The notes: generated from the letters alone by a model not told the origin. A stretch of 64,000 nt of DNA from JBBRBB01 sp963830175 (GCA_963830175.1 CAWHKV010000007.1:310001-374000), one strand, 5' to 3'; shown: positions 15,625 to 25,004, counted from the stretch's first letter. Program-made: numbers and translations.

Positions 15625-16704
15625 TTATTCACATGCCGAATTTGTAGCTCCTTTATATAAACCCTGCATTTTTTTATTGCTCATAACACCTTTAAAGAAA
15701 CAATCTATTTTATCCGTTCTGAAATCATCGGAATAAACACCGTGTCCTCCCTGTGGATCTATATAGGCAACAGCAGAAACCCCAAGGCTTTGCAAACGTT
15801 CAAATAATGGTTCAGCGCCATACACATACATAAAGTTTGGACAAGTATATACGTGACCTTCCCGGGCGGGGGCTACCCTGTCTTCGGATCCATGAAAAAA
15901 TATTACGGGGACCGCCTCGTTTCTGTCTATCTGTGAGGGACTATGCATATCACCCCACATAGCAGCAACACCTTTTATTTTGAATGATGCATTAATATTA
16001 TTACCGACACCATGCAACGGACCTAATTTGTTTGTTATGCCAGGAACATCTTTTTCAGCTTCTTCCTGCGATAGAAATGCACCGTTAAGAGATGTTACAC
16101 CGCCTGCACTCTGACCACCAACAAATATCCAGTTTGGATCAATTTGGTATTGATCTGCATTAGCCACAAGAAAACGCAGGGATGCATTTAAATCCTGCAA
16201 AGCACGATAAATTGCGTATTTAAGATCCAGTGAATCTCCTGCGCAACCTTTCCTGTTTCCTTCACGGCTCCATCCTAAACGGTAATCAATTGACGCTACC
16301 ACAAACCCACGCTCTGTAAGGCTTGCACGGAAAGCACCGGCACCAGATTTACCACCCACCAAAAATCCTCCGCCATGTATAAAAACAAACAACGGGTATT
16401 TTTTATTGGAGGCTTGATTTTGAGGGATCGTTATATCCATTTTAAGATCTTCTCTTTGTCCTAGATAATTTGTATTGGACCCGTATTGTACATTTTTAAT
16501 AAGCTTACCTGTAAAACTGGATGGTATAGGACCTTTGTTGTCAAAAACCATCGGACCGGAAGCCTGTGGACCTGAGTTATTACCCCCGCCCCTGCCGCCT
16601 CTTTGTCCGCCTCCGCCCCTATTTGCAGGGTATAAGCCCGCACAGGAATAAACAGTAATCGCTATAGCTGAGAAAAGTAAAAACCTGGTAAAAATTTGTT
16701 TCAT
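15625..16704 (-). CDS. Lipoprotein alpha/beta-hydrolase esterase with Gly-rich linker
   Basis: A 359-residue predicted lipoprotein (signal ending ITVYSC). A linker of about 25 residues rich in Gly, Arg and Asn follows the lipidated cysteine and may act as a flexible tether. The catalytic domain is a carboxylesterase/BD-FAE-like alpha/beta hydrolase. It has the HGGGF oxyanion motif near residue 110, nucleophile Ser in GQSAGG, acid in HGSEDRV, and histidine in GGHGVYSD near the C-terminus. These enzymes cleave acyl or feruloyl esters of carbohydrates at the cell surface. The substrate is unknown. A paralogue lies directly upstream (16760-17746), a tandem duplication. Most of the sequence between the two catalytic domains is diverged. 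Confidence 0.85.
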   Translation of the reverse strand: MKQIFTRFLLFSAIAITVYSCAGLYPANRGGGGQRGGRGGGNNSGPQASGPMVFDNKGPIPSSFTGKLIKNVQYGSNTNYLGQREDLKMDITIPQNQASNKKYPLFVFIHGGGFLVGGKSGAGAFRASLTERGFVVASIDYRLGWSREGNRKGCAGDSLDLKYAIYRALQDLNASLRFLVANADQYQIDPNWIFVGGQSAGGVTSLNGAFLSQEEAEKDVPGITNKLGPLHGVGNNINASFKIKGVAAMWGDMHSPSQIDRNEAVPVIFFHGSEDRVAPAREGHVYTCPNFMYVYGAEPLFERLQSLGVSAVAYIDPQGGHGVYSDDFRTDKIDCFFKGVMSNKKMQGLYKGATNSACE

Positions 16705-16759
16705 TGGAAAACGTTTTAAGATGATTGAACTGGTTTAAAGTTATTTATTTATTGTTTGA

Positions 16760-17746
16760 TTAATTACAACTACTTTTTTCTCCTTCATAATATCCTTTTT
16801 TAGTTCTATTATTTAATATGCTATTGAAAAAGCAAATGTTGTTATCAGATCTAAATCGTGTTGAGTAAACTCCATGTCCTCCATTTGGATCTATATGCAC
16901 TACAGCAGCCTGACCAAGTGCTCTTAAGCGATTGTATAAAGAAATGCTTCCATACACATATAACATATTATCGCAGGTATACACCCTGCCTTCATTTACA
17001 GGACACACCAAATCTTTTTCACCATGATAAAAAATGCCTGGTACAGCATTTTTCTTGGTAATTAATCCTTTACTGTAAAGTGCACCCCACTGGCTGGATA
17101 ACCCTTTTATAGTATAGGTTGCTTTTATATTATTTGTACCTGCATCTAAGGGTCCCAGTTTATTTAACCCACCCGGCAAAAATGCGTTGGCTGAATCCTG
17201 GGTAACATAAGTTGTATGTAGAACGGTTGCACCACCAGCCGAAGCGCCGTCTAAAAATATCCAATTAGTATCAATATTATACTGGCTTGCATTTTTTACT
17301 AAAAATCTTATTGCTGCACGGGTATCCTGAATGGCGCGGTATTGCGCTTCTTTTAATTGTACGGTATCACCACTGCAAAATGATGCAGTATCTCTATCCC
17401 AACCAATACGATAATTGATTGTTGCTACAACATAGCCGCCGGCAGCCAGCATTCGGCAATACTCTTCTGATGATGACTTATCACCTACTAAGAAAGCACC
17501 ACCGTGAATGTAAACGATTAAGGGATAATTTGCATTAGATTCATTTGTTTGATAAGGAAAGTAAATATCAAGATCCAAATCTTTATTTACTCCAAAATAA
17601 TCTACGTTAGAACCGTAAACAATATTTTTAATACTGGCATTATCAGGAACGGAAGGCCGTCTTACCTGTTTGTCTTTTGAACTGCAACTAACAAAAATAA
17701 AAGTGATTGAAATTATTGCTGTTACAATCACGTAAAGCTTTTTCAT
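16760..17746 (-). CDS. Lipoprotein alpha/beta-hydrolase esterase (tandem paralogue)
   Basis: A 328-residue predicted lipoprotein esterase, paralogous to its downstream neighbour. The signal peptide MKKLYVIVTAIISITFIFVSC gives the start at 17746. A longer in-frame extension of 46 codons upstream has no signal character and was rejected. The hydrolase domain has HGGAF (oxyanion), GASAGG (nucleophile serine), HGEKDLV (acid) and GGHGVYST (histidine), in the same order and spacing as the neighbour. The Gly-rich linker of the neighbour is missing and replaced by a short basic segment. The two share conserved LGPL, YGSN and YTC elements. They are 55 bases apart and probably one transcript. Confidence 0.85.
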   Translation of the reverse strand: MKKLYVIVTAIISITFIFVSCSSKDKQVRRPSVPDNASIKNIVYGSNVDYFGVNKDLDLDIYFPYQTNESNANYPLIVYIHGGAFLVGDKSSSEEYCRMLAAGGYVVATINYRIGWDRDTASFCSGDTVQLKEAQYRAIQDTRAAIRFLVKNASQYNIDTNWIFLDGASAGGATVLHTTYVTQDSANAFLPGGLNKLGPLDAGTNNIKATYTIKGLSSQWGALYSKGLITKKNAVPGIFYHGEKDLVCPVNEGRVYTCDNMLYVYGSISLYNRLRALGQAAVVHIDPNGGHGVYSTRFRSDNNICFFNSILNNRTKKGYYEGEKSSCN

Positions 17747-17908
17747 TTGTTTTGATCGGTTTGGTAACATAGAAGACGATGGTACAATACCATAGTTTAA
17801 CCATGCATTATAATAAATTGATTGCAATAACTCATTGAGTGCAATTTCTATGCCTTTTGTTTTTGGTAAGAATGTGGAGTACAATAATTATTAATTTCAC
17901 CTGATTAT

Positions 17909-18634
17909 ATGAAGCAAAAACCTGTTTCGGCTGCCTTTCAGCATTTTCTTGATGGTGAAATGATATTAATTAACAAACCGCTGCACTGGACATCTTTTGA
18001 TGCTGTTAAGAAGATTAGAATTTTAACCGGCATTTCCAAGGTTGGTCATGCCGGAACTTTAGATCCGCTAGCCACCGGGCTTTTAATAATTTGTACAGGA
18101 CGCGCAACTAAGCTAATAAGCGAATACATGGGGATGGAAAAAGAATACACAGGTTCTATGACGGTAGGTGCAACCACCCCAACGTATGACCGGGAAAGTG
18201 AACCAATAAATATTCTTCCCTATCATCATTTGAATGAACAGTTATTATTGGAGGCAACAAATAAATTTAAAGGAAATATTCAGCAATTACCACCCATGCA
18301 TTCCGCGGTTAAAAAAGGTGGTAAACCTTTATACCTGCTTGCACGCGAAGGAAAAGAAATTGAACTGGAACCCCGTAATGTTGTTATCGAAAAATTTGAA
18401 CTAACCAATATTCAGCTTCCTGAAATACATTTTCGGGTGGTATGCAGCACCGGCACTTATATTAGAAGTTTGGTTAATGATTTTGGAAGAATCATTAACA
18501 CGGGCGCTTATCTTTCCAACCTATGCAGAACACGTATAGGTAATTTTAGGATAGAAAATGCAAAATCCATTGATCAATTTGAACGAGAAATAACACATTT
18601 GAAACAAGCATCAGAAGGGAAGACCAATGCCTAA
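17909..18634 (+). CDS. truB: tRNA pseudouridine(55) synthase TruB
   Basis: A 241-residue RNA-modifying enzyme making pseudouridine at position 55 of the tRNA T loop. It has the motif KVGHAGTLDPLATGLL with the catalytic Asp, GRATK, the TYDRESE segment, PPMHSAVKKGGKPLYLLAR and CSTGTYIRSL. Length is slightly short but complete for the phylum. It diverges from the esterase genes. Its 3' end overlaps the convergent tamL 3' end by 24 bases (18611-18634), so the two mRNAs are complementary there. Confidence 0.96.
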   Translation: MKQKPVSAAFQHFLDGEMILINKPLHWTSFDAVKKIRILTGISKVGHAGTLDPLATGLLIICTGRATKLISEYMGMEKEYTGSMTVGATTPTYDRESEPINILPYHHLNEQLLLEATNKFKGNIQQLPPMHSAVKKGGKPLYLLAREGKEIELEPRNVVIEKFELTNIQLPEIHFRVVCSTGTYIRSLVNDFGRIINTGAYLSNLCRTRIGNFRIENAKSIDQFEREITHLKQASEGKTNA

Positions 18635-21067
18635 CTGAATGGCAAAATTATTTCGTTTCACCAGGTTGCCCTGGGAATCATATTTTACGAACTCTTTATT
18701 TCGCCATGTAAAATTGGGTATATCTAACCAGCCGTTATTTTCACGTCGTGCAGGATCTTTTAATTTAAAACCCAGGTCTACTCTTATTAAAAAGAAATTA
18801 AAATCAAATCTTACTCCCGTGCCGGCACCAATAGCAATATCGCTTCCCAGCCTGTTCAAGGCGAGACTACCCAATGGGTTATTTGGATCACTGTGAAGGT
18901 TCCAAATATTTCCAATATCAGTGAACAATGCACCATTAATATCTACACTGGTAAAATGCATAAGTGGAAACCGGTACTCTATGTTTGTTTCTAATTGCAC
19001 ATCCCCATAACGATCACGAAAGGTTGACGAAGTATCACTCAATAAGGAAGATCCCAGTCCCAGTAACCGCAGCCCCCATGCCCGCATACTATTGGGACCC
19101 CCCGCAACAAATTGTTTAAAGAAAGGCAACGTATTTCCAAGGCTTGGATCGTTACTGTAATTAAAGCCAATACCACCCATTAATCGAAAGGCTACTTCCC
19201 GGCGGCTGTATAAGTTTATAGTTTTGCGGTATTCGCCTTCCACTTTTACATACTGGTAAATATTATCCTGCAAACTTTTTATTCTCCCTAATAAAGTACC
19301 TGCTGCTTCAAAGGAACCTCTTATATAATTATTTATATTAGGCTTATTACCGGGGTATGTATAATTAAAACTTATTTGCTGGCTTACAACAGAACCAGAA
19401 TTAAAAGAATTTCTTAAAAAGGGGTTGGAACGAAAGGCTGTATCGAGCAGCGGCAAAGTATCCAGCGAGTATAATTCAATGTTTAACGGACGATATTGCC
19501 ACACAAATTTCTTCTTTTTCCATTCATAACCCCAATTGCTTACAAATGAGCGCAACCTGAAAAAATCTTTTCTTTCAGAATAAGATGCATTTAAATTTAC
19601 TACCGTTCTAACGGCTTCAAGCGAATGTTCTTTTTTAATTGGAATGGGTGAAATTAACCTGGGAAAACTGAGTGTGTGTGTTAGGGATGATTGCACAGAT
19701 TGCAGAATGGAATTGCTTTTTTCAAAACTTAATTCCACCCCGTTTCTTAAACTTGTAGATGACTGTATAGCGTTGTGCCAGAGGTTCCTGTTTCTGTAAG
19801 TAATATTTACCGATAATCCGAAAAGATCAGAGGAGCTTAAGAAATCTCCTGTGTTGCGGCTTGCTTCCAGGTTATAGGTAATATTTTGCTTCTTTTCAGG
19901 GTACAGAAAAATATGAAAGTCAATGGTATCTTTTCGAAAAACAGTTCTTGTATCTACCTGCCGCCAGGTGCCCATCTGGCTAAAATTATTAAGTGTTCTA
20001 TAGTACCTGTCTTCATTATATAAAATACCTTTTCGCATATATGTATGCTCGCGCAAAACCTTGGGATTGTACAACCCCTGGTTATACAACATAATAAATC
20101 CGCGGTTTTGCCAACGCTTAAAATTTTGCCTGTTTGCAAGCAGGCTGTCAGGAATATCAGTTTGCCTCGTTTCAGGATAATAAAAAATTTTGCCAACATA
20201 AAACCTGTTATAGGCAAGGGAATCCTCCTGCGTAGCAGCAGAATCCATACTTAACTTATCCTTAATTGTAATGATGGCGGTCGGATTTTCCAGCCGCTTT
20301 TTTTCGGCTTCTGCAAGCAATCTTGCCTGTATAAATGGGTCTGTGGTAATAGCAAATAAATTAATATCTGCAGTATCTACTTCTGCTACAAGATCGCTGC
20401 GTTTTATCATAAAATAACCGCTTCTTCGGTAGGCTGCAACAAGCCTGTCTAATTCTGAAGCAATCACCTGTTTTGAATAGGAAGTTTTACCCGGCTCAAT
20501 AAAGCTTTTGCTTTCGTTTCTTAAAGTAATGCTTTGCAGCGTATCGTTAAATATGTTATAGCTTAAAGAATCTATTACCGTTTGCCTGCCCGTATTAATA
20601 TTCATGGCAACATACGTGCGGTATTGAGTAGGCTTATTTGCCTTTTGAAAAGTATCAATCAAAAAAGTATCTTTTATAACAGGATTAAAATACCCTTGTG
20701 AAAATAAATAACCCTTCATAAATTTTATAGTACTTAAAAAATGTGAAGAATCGAAAATGGGTGGATTTTTAAGCGTATAAAAAAATCCAAATTTTCTAAC
20801 GCGCCCTGCAACCAGGCTGTCTTCCCAATATCCCGCCAGGGATTCTGATAATTTATTTTTCTCTTCTTTGGTATCGGTTCCTTTTACTTGTATCGTATTA
20901 TAAAAAACAAAGGGTGTATCAAGGGGATATTTTTTAACCTTTACGGTATTTATAAAAAGAATTTTTTCTTTTGGAAAAAGTGGTTTTTCTACATTGCATG
21001 AGGTGAGGATGGAAAAAAGCACAATGGTTATTGAAAAAACCAATCCTGATCTGCTGCTAAAACTCAT
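18611..21067 (-). CDS. tamL: TamL-type lipoprotein BamA/TamA-family outer-membrane protein
   Basis: An 818-residue outer-membrane beta-barrel protein of the Omp85 superfamily. Unlike proteobacterial TamA it has a lipoprotein signal (LFSILTSC, Cys24), the hallmark of Bacteroidota TamL, which pairs with the periplasm-spanning TamB. Residues about 30-380 contain POTRA-like repeats, and about 400-818 the barrel with the GGPNSMRAWG lid motif (VRGF/Y-type) near residue 670. The C-terminus ends in Phe as expected for a barrel. Its likely role is assembly or lipid transport at the outer membrane. No tamB is in the window. The start codon is only 5 bases from the divergent methyltransferase start, so its promoter must lie inside that gene. 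Confidence 0.88.
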   Translation of the reverse strand: MSFSSRSGLVFSITIVLFSILTSCNVEKPLFPKEKILFINTVKVKKYPLDTPFVFYNTIQVKGTDTKEEKNKLSESLAGYWEDSLVAGRVRKFGFFYTLKNPPIFDSSHFLSTIKFMKGYLFSQGYFNPVIKDTFLIDTFQKANKPTQYRTYVAMNINTGRQTVIDSLSYNIFNDTLQSITLRNESKSFIEPGKTSYSKQVIASELDRLVAAYRRSGYFMIKRSDLVAEVDTADINLFAITTDPFIQARLLAEAEKKRLENPTAIITIKDKLSMDSAATQEDSLAYNRFYVGKIFYYPETRQTDIPDSLLANRQNFKRWQNRGFIMLYNQGLYNPKVLREHTYMRKGILYNEDRYYRTLNNFSQMGTWRQVDTRTVFRKDTIDFHIFLYPEKKQNITYNLEASRNTGDFLSSSDLFGLSVNITYRNRNLWHNAIQSSTSLRNGVELSFEKSNSILQSVQSSLTHTLSFPRLISPIPIKKEHSLEAVRTVVNLNASYSERKDFFRLRSFVSNWGYEWKKKKFVWQYRPLNIELYSLDTLPLLDTAFRSNPFLRNSFNSGSVVSQQISFNYTYPGNKPNINNYIRGSFEAAGTLLGRIKSLQDNIYQYVKVEGEYRKTINLYSRREVAFRLMGGIGFNYSNDPSLGNTLPFFKQFVAGGPNSMRAWGLRLLGLGSSLLSDTSSTFRDRYGDVQLETNIEYRFPLMHFTSVDINGALFTDIGNIWNLHSDPNNPLGSLALNRLGSDIAIGAGTGVRFDFNFFLIRVDLGFKLKDPARRENNGWLDIPNFTWRNKEFVKYDSQGNLVKRNNFAIQLGIGLPF

Positions 21068-21072
21068 ACAAG

Positions 21073-21798
21073 ATGATAAGTAAGAATGAGGTCAAATATA
21101 TTCAAAGTTTATTCCACAAAAAAACACGCAACGCCGCAGCTGTCTTTATTGCCGAAGGAAATAAAATTGTAGACGAGCTAAATACAAGCGATTTTGAGGT
21201 TGTAAAAATATATGCTCTGAAAGATTTTGCTGACCTGCACAGGGGGTTGAATAACCTTGTAGAGGTTTCTGAAATTGAACTTGAGAAAATTAGCCAGTTA
21301 AAAACCCCAAACCAGGCTGTTGCTATTGTTCGCAAGAAGAAAATAAACGATAGTCTTAGTTTTAAAGGCAATATAACCCTGATGCTCGATAACATTCAGG
21401 ACCCGGGAAATTTAGGCACCATAATCCGCATTGCAGACTGGTTTGGCATTAAACAAATTATTGCAAGCCAACAAACGGCGGATGTTTATAATCCCAAAGT
21501 AATTCAAAGCAGTATGGGCAGTTTTTTAAGAACAAATATTCATTATGCTGACCTTGAAATAGTTCTTAAAGAAAACAATGTACCAGTATTTGGGGCACTT
21601 TTAAACGGCGAAAAGATTTCTTCATTTTCAGGTATTTCTGAAGGAATAATAATTATTGGCAATGAATCAAATGGAATAAGTAAAAAGGTATTGCCCTTCA
21701 TTCAGCATGCAATTACTATTCCCGGCAAAGGCGGCGCTGAATCATTGAATGCGGCCGTTGCAACAGGTATAATTCTTTCTCACCTTATAACATCCTGA
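21073..21798 (+). CDS. TrmH/SpoU-family RNA 2'-O-methyltransferase
   Basis: A 241-residue SPOUT methyltransferase. The N-terminal substrate-binding domain (residues 1-95) resembles the ribosomal L30-like domain of RlmB/TrmH proteins. The knotted SAM-binding domain shows LDNIQDPGNLGTIIRIADWFG (motif 1), IIIIGNESNGIS (motif 2) and IPGKGGAESLNAAVATGI (motif 3). It probably methylates a ribose in 23S rRNA or tRNA; the exact site is not inferable. Its stop codon abuts the stop of the convergent permease gene. Its own promoter must lie within the start of tamL. Confidence 0.92.
   Translation: MISKNEVKYIQSLFHKKTRNAAAVFIAEGNKIVDELNTSDFEVVKIYALKDFADLHRGLNNLVEVSEIELEKISQLKTPNQAVAIVRKKKINDSLSFKGNITLMLDNIQDPGNLGTIIRIADWFGIKQIIASQQTADVYNPKVIQSSMGSFLRTNIHYADLEIVLKENNVPVFGALLNGEKISSFSGISEGIIIIGNESNGISKKVLPFIQHAITIPGKGGAESLNAAVATGIILSHLITS
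21093..21100 (-). promoter_or_regulatory. -7 element for tamL inside the methyltransferase gene
   Basis: TATATTTG on the minus strand matches TAnnTTTG and would give a leader of about 20 bases for tamL. It overlaps codons 7-10 of the divergent gene. Confidence 0.5.
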
Positions 21799-23031
21799 TT
21801 ACCTGAATTGAATGGCTTTTACCGGTTTTATACTTCTTACAATAAGTGTTGGAATCATTAGAGCAAGGAAACATACTACCAGTGTTGCGCCACACACCAA
21901 AGCCACCTGCCACCAGATAATTTCAACCGGTGCAACAGAAACATAATAAGCAGTTTCATCCATGGTTATGAAACCAGTGTATTGCTGCAACAGGCAAATA
22001 CCTGTTCCTACAACAAATCCTATAAATATTCCGGCACCTGCAATGATGGTTGCATGGTATAAAAATATTTTTTGAATGCCCCCGTTACTTTCTCCCAATG
22101 CCTTAATTACACCGATCATCCTGGTTCTTTCCAAAACTAAAATTAACAGGCAGGTAATGAGATTAATGATGGCAACAATAGACATGATGATGAAAATAAC
22201 ATTCCGGTTTACATCCTGAATTTGCAGCCAGTTAAAAATGTATGGATATATTTCTTTGGTACTTCTGCTTATCCATTGTTGCGGTAATAAATTATAAATA
22301 AGCACATTTAAACTATCTGCCTTTGTATAATCTTTTAAAAAAATTTCGTACCCACCAATTTCATTGTTGTTCCAATCATAAACTTTTCTAAGCAGGCGTA
22401 TATCCCCAATGGCAAATAATTTATCAAACTCTTCAATGCCGGTTTTAAATATTCCGCTAACCATAAGCCTTCTGCGAACCGCAGTTCCTTCACCCTGTAA
22501 AATAAAATATAGGTTTACTGTATCTCCGGTCTTTATTTTTAATTCGTTTGCTACAGGTTGGGAAATAAGCACCTTTTTACTAAAGGATGAATCTTTAAAA
22601 TCAAAAGGTTTTCCATCAACAATAAAATTCTCCATGTTGTTGAAATCGTAATTGCTGTCAACCCCTTTAAACATCACACCTTCAATCTCCTTGTCATTTT
22701 CAATAACCGCGCTTTTTGTGGCAAATGCCTGCACCTGTTGTATTTCGTTCAGGCCTTTTAAAATATTTACTACGGTATCATTCTGCAGAAGAATAGATTC
22801 TTCTGCTACCATAGAATTATCAGCTTCATATTTTTGAACTCGCAGGTGACCCCAAAAACTGAATACCTTATTACCCACGGTTTTTTGAAACCCATTAACA
22901 AAAGACAAGGTAACGATCATTGCCGCAACGCTTAAAGCTGTGGCGGCCATAGCCAGCCGAATAATAAAGCGGGAAAAGGAACGCTGGTTATTAAAAGCAA
23001 TTCTGCGCGCAATAAACGTAGATACATTCAT
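21799..23031 (-). CDS. FtsX-family ABC transporter permease (LolC/E-like)
   Basis: A 410-residue permease of the MacB/FtsX type. There is one N-terminal transmembrane helix (about residues 20-45, preceded by ARRIAFNNQRSFSRFIIRLA), a large extracytoplasmic domain (50-265) and three C-terminal helices. This is the LolC/LolE arrangement for extracting lipoproteins from the inner membrane. In Bacteroidota a single such permease is usual. The ATPase partner is not adjacent. The start at 23031 (MNVSTFIARR) matches homologues; an 8-codon upstream extension was rejected. Confidence 0.85.
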   Translation of the reverse strand: MNVSTFIARRIAFNNQRSFSRFIIRLAMAATALSVAAMIVTLSFVNGFQKTVGNKVFSFWGHLRVQKYEADNSMVAEESILLQNDTVVNILKGLNEIQQVQAFATKSAVIENDKEIEGVMFKGVDSNYDFNNMENFIVDGKPFDFKDSSFSKKVLISQPVANELKIKTGDTVNLYFILQGEGTAVRRRLMVSGIFKTGIEEFDKLFAIGDIRLLRKVYDWNNNEIGGYEIFLKDYTKADSLNVLIYNLLPQQWISRSTKEIYPYIFNWLQIQDVNRNVIFIIMSIVAIINLITCLLILVLERTRMIGVIKALGESNGGIQKIFLYHATIIAGAGIFIGFVVGTGICLLQQYTGFITMDETAYYVSVAPVEIIWWQVALVCGATLVVCFLALMIPTLIVRSIKPVKAIQFR

Positions 23032-23084
23032 AATAAGGGCGTAAAAATAACCCAATGGATGAATAGTTTAGATGTGTAGTGATG

Positions 23085-23096
23085 AATACATGTATT
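23085..23096. promoter_or_regulatory. Palindrome upstream of the gntP operon
   Basis: A perfect 12-bp palindrome AATACATGTATT lies 99 bases before the GntP start codon. The 10-bp core ATACATGTAT recurs between the -33 and -7 elements of clpB (38229-38238). It may be an operator, but no regulator gene is in the operon. Confidence 0.3.
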
Positions 23097-23194
23097 AAGC
23101 GGGCATGCATGTTAAAGATTACAGGTAAAGTTTTAACTTGTTGCACTCAAACCAAACATGATTGCTTATTCCCTTTTAACCTGACTGATTAATT

Positions 23195-24508
23195 ATGCCA
23201 TTCGTCATACTATTTGCCGGAATAATTTTATTGATTCTGCTTATAACCGCCCTCAGGCTTAATGCATTTCTTTCCTTTATTATAGTTGCCGCTATTGTAG
23301 GCTTATTGAATGGCATGCATATAGAACAGGTAACTACCGCGCTTCAAAAAGGCATAGGTGATTTACTCGGATCGCTGATCATTATCCTTGGGCTAGGAGC
23401 CATGCTTGGTAAATTGATCTCAGACAGCGGCGCAGCACAACAGATATCTAACAGCATGATCAAAGCCTTTGGCAAAAAATACATCATGTGGGCATTGGTA
23501 TTGGCTGCGTTTATCATTGGCATTCCCTTATTCTATGGTGTTGGTTTTGTTCTGATGGTACCGCTTATAGTTACTATATCAAAACGAAATAATATTCCCG
23601 CTGTTTATATTGGGCTGCCTATGCTTTCAGCTTTATCTGTTACACATGGTTATCTACCGCCGCACCCCTCGCCTGCAGCACTTGTAACACAGTACAATGC
23701 AGACCTTGGACTAACCTTGTTATATGGTTTTATTGTGGCTATACCTGCCATAATAATCGCTGGGCCACTATTCTCAGTAACACTTAAAAATTATACTAAA
23801 CCACCTCCCGATATATTTATTGCACCCGAAATAAAGGATGAAGAATTGCCTTCATTATTTATGAGCATATTTACGGCAGTGCTTCCTGTGCTGCTTATCT
23901 CTTTAAGTACTGTTTGCAAATTGCTGGTGCAAAACCCCGGCACACTTACCAATGTTATCATTGGTTTGGGAGACCCGGTTGTCGCAATGGTGGTAACGCT
24001 GCTTTTTGCTGTTTACAGCCTGGGTATTGCTAAGGGCAGAAGTATGAGCACCGTTATGGCATCTTTAACCGAGGCTGCCAAAGATATTTCTATGATTCTT
24101 TTTATTATTGGGGGTGCAGGGGCACTTAAACAAATTCTCACCGAAAGCGGAACAAGTAACGAAATAGCTGCAGGTTTATCTGGAATGCATATGCACCCCT
24201 TATTGGCAGCCTGGTTAATAGCAGCGATCATTCGCGTTTGCCTGGGGTCAGCAACGGTTGCAGGACTAACCACTGCAGGCATTGTTGCACCGCTTATTTT
24301 AACTTCGGGGGTAGACCCAAACCTCATGGTACTTGCAACAGGCGCAGGAAGTCTCATGTTTTCGCATGTGAATGATACCGGCTTCTGGATGTTTAAAGAA
24401 TATTTTGGACTGTCAATAAAAGAAACTTTAAAAACCTGGAGCGTAATGGAAACTATAGTTTCTGTTGTAGGGTTAATCGGTGTTTTAGCCTTAGATTATT
24501 TTATTTAA
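23195..24508 (+). CDS. GntP-family sugar-acid permease
   Basis: A 437-residue inner-membrane permease of the GntP (gluconate:H+ symporter) family with about 12-14 hydrophobic segments. Characteristic elements are LGLGAMLGKLISDSGAA near residue 65, FYGVGFVLMVPL near 113, and THGYLPPHPSPAA near 150. The C-terminal region SATVAGLTTAGIVAP and SHVNDTGFWMFKEYFG is also typical. Family members import gluconate, ketogluconates, D-serine or related acids. It is the first gene of a run of six same-strand genes with gaps of 13 bases or less or overlaps. Given the downstream enzymes, a 2-keto-3-deoxygluconate precursor such as D-glucosaminate is the likeliest cargo (inference). Confidence 0.9.
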   Translation: MPFVILFAGIILLILLITALRLNAFLSFIIVAAIVGLLNGMHIEQVTTALQKGIGDLLGSLIIILGLGAMLGKLISDSGAAQQISNSMIKAFGKKYIMWALVLAAFIIGIPLFYGVGFVLMVPLIVTISKRNNIPAVYIGLPMLSALSVTHGYLPPHPSPAALVTQYNADLGLTLLYGFIVAIPAIIIAGPLFSVTLKNYTKPPPDIFIAPEIKDEELPSLFMSIFTAVLPVLLISLSTVCKLLVQNPGTLTNVIIGLGDPVVAMVVTLLFAVYSLGIAKGRSMSTVMASLTEAAKDISMILFIIGGAGALKQILTESGTSNEIAAGLSGMHMHPLLAAWLIAAIIRVCLGSATVAGLTTAGIVAPLILTSGVDPNLMVLATGAGSLMFSHVNDTGFWMFKEYFGLSIKETLKTWSVMETIVSVVGLIGVLALDYFI

Positions 24509-24521
24509 TTAAATTGTACCT

Positions 24522-25004
24522 ATGTCTGCAGATAAAAATTTTGAAAATTTAAATCTTGAAATACCCGATGCACCTAAACCCTTAGGCGTCTATAAGCCCC
24601 TTTTAGTTTCGGGAAATTATTGCTATGTATCTGGTCATGGACCTGTTAGAAAAAACCAACCTATTATAGTTGGCACCGTTGGTATGAACATGAGTAAAGA
24701 AGAGGGAAAACTTGCAGCACAACAAACAGGCCTTGCCATAATAGCCACCCTTATTAAACATTTTGGTTCGCTGAATAAAATACACCGGGTGGTAAAGGTA
24801 TTCGGCATGGTTGGCTGTACCAGCGATTTTGGCGAACATCCCTACGTAATAAATGGTTGCAGCGAATTATTCGCAAAAATATGGGGTGAAGAAAACGGTA
24901 TTGGAGTAAGAAGTGCGGTAGGCATGAGTTCGCTGCCACAAAATATTCCTGTAGAAATTGAAGCTGTGTTTGAACTAAAAACTGATGCATTAAAAAATGA
25001 TTGA
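24522..25004 (+). CDS. RidA/YjgF-family enamine/imine deaminase
   Basis: A 160-residue protein of the Rid family, longer than the 130-residue RidA core and like the YjgF-type proteins with a short extra N-terminus. It has VSGHGPV, GCSELFAKIWG and the C-terminal GVRSAVGMSSLPQNIPVEIEAVFEL. In RidA that region carries the conserved Arg that binds the imine carboxylate and the Glu that activates water. These enzymes hydrolyse reactive enamines/imines released by PLP-dependent dehydratases. That fits the PLP enzyme three genes downstream. It overlaps the following kinase gene by 8 bases. Confidence 0.88.
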   Translation: MSADKNFENLNLEIPDAPKPLGVYKPLLVSGNYCYVSGHGPVRKNQPIIVGTVGMNMSKEEGKLAAQQTGLAIIATLIKHFGSLNKIHRVVKVFGMVGCTSDFGEHPYVINGCSELFAKIWGEENGIGVRSAVGMSSLPQNIPVEIEAVFELKTDALKND

